Assembly (NCBI RefSeq): GCF_016411825.1
Contig: NZ_JAEKMH010000002.1
Coordinates: 992,001 to 1,056,000 of the forward strand
Length of the DNA stretch: 64,000 bases
Reading direction: 5' to 3'
DNA from: Devosia sediminis
GTDB lineage: Bacteria; Pseudomonadota; Alphaproteobacteria; Rhizobiales; Devosiaceae
Positions 61,353 through 64,000 of the stretch are shown here, piece by piece. The first letter of the stretch is position 1; each line of letters opens with the position of its first letter. Under the pieces are notes generated by a model, which had not been told where the DNA came from, did not search any database, and was given only the letters and a program-made list of their open reading frames with translations. A program made the translations under genes and the position numbers.

Positions 61353-62102
61353 ATGACCGTGCTGTCATTCCAGCTCTATAGCGCCCGCAACTATCCCAAC
61401 CAGTCCGAGTTCTTCGCCAAGCTGTCGTCGCTGGGCTACACCCAGGTCGAAGGCTTCGGCGGCCTTTACGCCGATGCGCCGGCGCTCGCCGCAGAGCTCA
61501 AGAAGAACGGCCTCGCCATGCCGACCGGCCATTTCGGCCTCGACCAGCTTCAGGATACCGACAAGGCGCTCAAGATTGCCGAGACCATCGGCATGAAGCG
61601 GCTCTATTGCCCCTTCATCATGCCCGACCAGCGCACCGCCGACGATTCCGGCTGGATCAAGCTTGCCGAAACGCTCGCTGCCATCGGCGAGAAGGTCACC
61701 GCCGCCGGTTACGGCTTCGGCTGGCATAACCACGACTTCGAATTCGTGCCGACCACGTCGGGCCGCCTGCCGATGGACATCATCCTGGAAACCGCGCCCA
61801 AGATCGAATGGGAATGCGACGTTGCCTGGGTCATCCGCGGCAAGGCCGATCCAGTCGCCTGGTTCGACAAGTACGGCTCCCGCATCACGGCCGTCCACGT
61901 CAAGGATCTGGCTGCCCCGGGCGAGAACCCCGAGGAAAGCGGCTGGGCCGACGTCGGCCATGGCGTTGTTGGCTGGGACGACCTGATCAAGACCGTCCAG
62001 GCCAAGACCAAGGCCCAGTACTTCGTCGCTGAACACGACAATCCGACCGATGCCGTGCGCTTCGCCACGCGCTCGATCGCAACCGCCAAGAACTGGAAGT
62101 AA
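61353..62102 (+). CDS. Sugar phosphate isomerase/epimerase (AP endonuclease-2-like TIM barrel)
   Basis: This 249-residue TIM barrel starts MTVLSFQLYSARNYPNQSEFFAKL. Metal-binding positions of the family are visible in VEGFGG, GHFG, FGWHNHDFEF, IEWECDVAWV, AVHVKD and VAEHDNP. Such proteins act as epimerases, isomerases or 3-keto-sugar lyases/hydrolases in sugar catabolism. The ATG at 61353 follows AAGAGGCCAAAA. It is five bases upstream of a Gfo/Idh dehydrogenase, a common pairing in glycoside breakdown by the 3-keto route. Confidence 0.88.
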   Translation: MTVLSFQLYSARNYPNQSEFFAKLSSLGYTQVEGFGGLYADAPALAAELKKNGLAMPTGHFGLDQLQDTDKALKIAETIGMKRLYCPFIMPDQRTADDSGWIKLAETLAAIGEKVTAAGYGFGWHNHDFEFVPTTSGRLPMDIILETAPKIEWECDVAWVIRGKADPVAWFDKYGSRITAVHVKDLAAPGENPEESGWADVGHGVVGWDDLIKTVQAKTKAQYFVAEHDNPTDAVRFATRSIATAKNWK

Positions 62103-62107
62103 GCCAA

Positions 62108-63250
62108 ATGGCAAAGACCTATGGCGTCGGCATCATGGGTGCCGGCAATATCTCCTCGGCCTATCTGCGCCTCGCGCCCCTGTTCAAGGGGCTCGAGGTC
62201 CGCGCCGTGGCCGACATCCGTCCCGAAGCCGCCAAGCTGCGCGCTGACGAGTTTGGTGTGAAGGCTCAGACCCCGGACGAGTTGCTCAAGAACAGCGAAC
62301 TTGATGTCATCGTCAACCTGACCATTCCTTCGACCCACTATCAGGTGTCGATGGATATCATCTCGGCCGGCAAGCATTCCTATTCGGAAAAGCCCTTCGT
62401 GCTGACCCTCGAAGAGGGCCTTGCCCTCAAGAAGGCAGCCGATGAGCGTGGCCTCAAGGTTGGCGCGGCGCCCGACACCTTCCTCGGGGGCGCGCATCAG
62501 CAGGCCCGCGAGATCATCGACTCGGGCAAGCTCGGCAAGATCATGAGCGGCACCACCCACGTCATGAGCCGTGGCATGGAGCACTGGCACCCCAATCCGG
62601 ATTTCTTCTTCCAGGTTGGCGGCGGCCCGATCCTCGATCTCGGTCCCTATTACATCACCGATCTCGTGCATCTTCTGGGCCCGGTGAAGCGCCTCTCGGC
62701 GTTTACCAACATGGCCCGCGCCGAGCGCATCGTCTCGGCTGATGGTCCCTACAAGGGCTCGACCATCAAGGTCGGCACCCCGACCACCATCCACGGCGTG
62801 CTTGAATTCCACTCCGGCGCCATCATCACCATCGGCGCGAGCTGGGACGTGGCGGCCCATGGCCACCACAATATCGAGCTCTACGGCACCGACGGCTCCA
62901 TCTTCGTGCCCGATCCGAACTTCTTCGGCGGTGACCTTGTCACCACCGGCATCGAAGGCGTCCGCACACCGGTCGAGCCTTGGGACCATCCCTTCGGCAA
63001 GCCCAACCAGGATCTCGACAAGGACCACCCGCGCGCCAACTACCGTTGCGCCGGCCTTGCCGACATGATGCAGTCCATCGACAATGGCCAGACCGCGCGC
63101 TGCGGCCTCGACGTCGCGCTGCATGTCGTGGAAGTCATGACCGGCCTTCTCAAGGCCGGCGAGACTGGGCAGGTGCTGACCCTGCAGACCACCTGCGAGC
63201 GTCCGCTTGCCCTCGGCATCGAGGAAGCCAAGGCCTTGCTCAAAGCCTGA
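62108..63250 (+). CDS. Gfo/Idh/MocA-family sugar dehydrogenase
   Basis: This 380-residue NAD(P)-dependent oxidoreductase starts TYGVGIMGAGNISSAYLRLAPLF (Rossmann G-x-G-x-x-S). It has VNLTIPSTHYQVSMDIISAGKHSYSEKPFVLTLEEGLALKKA (EKP motif) and the catalytic-type GGGPILDLGPYYITDLVHLLGP with Asp and Tyr/His. It oxidises or reduces a sugar or cyclitol ring. It lies between two TIM-barrel isomerase genes in the LacI operon. Confidence 0.92.
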   Translation: MAKTYGVGIMGAGNISSAYLRLAPLFKGLEVRAVADIRPEAAKLRADEFGVKAQTPDELLKNSELDVIVNLTIPSTHYQVSMDIISAGKHSYSEKPFVLTLEEGLALKKAADERGLKVGAAPDTFLGGAHQQAREIIDSGKLGKIMSGTTHVMSRGMEHWHPNPDFFFQVGGGPILDLGPYYITDLVHLLGPVKRLSAFTNMARAERIVSADGPYKGSTIKVGTPTTIHGVLEFHSGAIITIGASWDVAAHGHHNIELYGTDGSIFVPDPNFFGGDLVTTGIEGVRTPVEPWDHPFGKPNQDLDKDHPRANYRCAGLADMMQSIDNGQTARCGLDVALHVVEVMTGLLKAGETGQVLTLQTTCERPLALGIEEAKALLKA

Positions 63251-63391
63251 TGGGCGTACCTCATTGACAGGCCGCGGAGGCCGGTCAACACTGCGAACTA
63301 ACATGTCAGGGCGGCGAGCGATCGTCGCCCTCATTCGTCAATAGGAGCCCCGGCTGATGCGGTTTACGGGGCCGCAAAGAGGAGAGACCAC

Positions 63392-64000
63392 ATGGCCACC
63401 ACCATCAAGGGCCCCGCTATCTTCCTGGCGCAGTTCGCCGGCGACAAGGCCCCCTTCGACAATCTCGACAATATTTGCCGCTGGGCCGCCAGCCTCGGCT
63501 ACAAGGGCGTCCAGATCCCGACCTGGGTTTCGAGCTTCATCGATCTCGAAAAGGCTGCCAATTCAAAGACCTACGCCGACGAGATCAAGGGCATCGTGAA
63601 CAGCCACGGGCTCGAGATCACCGAGCTTTCGACCCACCTTCAGGGCCAGCTCGTCGCCGTCCACCCGGCCTATGACACCGCCTTTGATGGTTTCGCTCCG
63701 GCCTCCGTGCATGGCAATCCAAAAGCCCGTCAGGAATGGGCTGTGCAGACCATGCTCAACGCGGCCAAGGCCTCGCAAAACCTCGGGCTCAAGGCACACG
63801 CGACCTTCTCGGGCGCGCTCGCCTGGCCCTATCTCTATCCTTGGCCGCAGCGCCCGGCCGGCCTTGTCGAAGAAGCCTTCGACGAACTGGCGCGCCGCTG
63901 GACCCCGATTCTAAATGCCTTCGACGAGGCCGGCGTCGACGTCTGCTACGAAATCCATCCCGGCGAGGACCTGCACGACGGCGTTTCCTACGAGATGTTC
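63392..64000 (+). CDS. Sugar phosphate isomerase/epimerase (3' truncated by the window)
   Basis: The frame opens at ATG 63392 behind GAGGAGAGACCAC and runs off the end at 203 codons without a stop. The TIM-barrel family marks are FLAQFAGDKAPFDNLDNICRWAASLGYKGVQIPTW, ITELSTHLQGQLVAVHPAY and VCYEIHPGEDLHDG, with His/Glu metal ligands. It is a second, distinct member of the isomerase/epimerase family besides the one at 61.4 kb, and extends the sugar-catabolic operon beyond the window. Confidence 0.9.
   Translation, partial: MATTIKGPAIFLAQFAGDKAPFDNLDNICRWAASLGYKGVQIPTWVSSFIDLEKAANSKTYADEIKGIVNSHGLEITELSTHLQGQLVAVHPAYDTAFDGFAPASVHGNPKARQEWAVQTMLNAAKASQNLGLKAHATFSGALAWPYLYPWPQRPAGLVEEAFDELARRWTPILNAFDEAGVDVCYEIHPGEDLHDGVSYEMF

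Overview
The window looks like a chromosomal segment of a Hyphomicrobiales (Rhizobiales) alphaproteobacterium, most likely Devosia or a close relative. This is inferred from the high G+C content, the alaC/hom/glpX/recJ neighbourhood, RirA-type iron boxes (TGA-N9-TCA), a GAAC-N7-GAAC SOS box, a CTTG-N17-CYTATNT heat-shock promoter and rhizobial-type intergenic palindromes. No phage, transposase, rRNA or CRISPR array is visible.

Layout. 1-2.1 kb: the end of an exopolysaccharide locus (C-terminal part of a chain-length/BY-kinase-like protein, then a polysaccharide deacetylase). 2.1-8.9 kb: two small membrane proteins, heme A synthase, rplM-rpsI, an NmrA-like reductase, a metallopeptidase-like protein, an SdpI-like protein and a dicarboxylate/amino-acid symporter. 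8.9-11 kb: a cytochrome P450 with an overlapping exported protein. 11-15.6 kb: clpP, clpX, a GGDEF protein and arginase. 15.7-18.8 kb: iron-siderophore ABC operon 1 (binding protein and two permeases, no ATPase). 19-25 kb: lon, then a two-gene unit made of an epimerase/FAD-oxidase fusion and a family-1 glycosyltransferase. 25.4-37.3 kb: alaC, hom, glpX and recJ, interrupted between alaC and hom by rlmC, four tandem paralogous siderophore-binding proteins and an exported protein. 37.5-43 kb: a cyclopropane synthase and a complete siderophore ABC operon. 43-46.5 kb: small proteins and a Crp/receiver/Crp regulatory cluster. 46.6-55.6 kb: dinB, a beta-lactamase-fold protein, an MFS carrier, two tRNA-Glu, an M15-like lipoprotein, glyoxalase I, a double cold-shock protein, DUF192, hemolysin III, ArsR, a HAD phosphatase and tRNA-Arg. 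55.6-64 kb: a LacI-controlled sugar operon (binding protein, two permeases, ATPase, two TIM-barrel isomerases and a Gfo/Idh/MocA dehydrogenase), the last gene running off the window.

How the parts fit. All three siderophore loci carry a perfect TGA-N9-TCA box just upstream, so they look like one iron-responsive regulon spread over 27 kb. The four orphan binding proteins share sequence signatures with the binding protein of operon 1, not with that of the 39-43 kb operon. The only siderophore-type ATPase in the window is at 42.1 kb. A many-receptors, shared-permease, shared-ATPase arrangement is therefore a testable idea.

The most unusual single genes are a homoserine dehydrogenase with an N-terminal HTH-like domain fused in frame, and the epimerase/FAD-oxidase fusion paired with a glycosyltransferase. 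Starts were chosen from Shine-Dalgarno spacing, signal peptides and family start positions. All functional names rest on motif recognition by eye, not on a database search.
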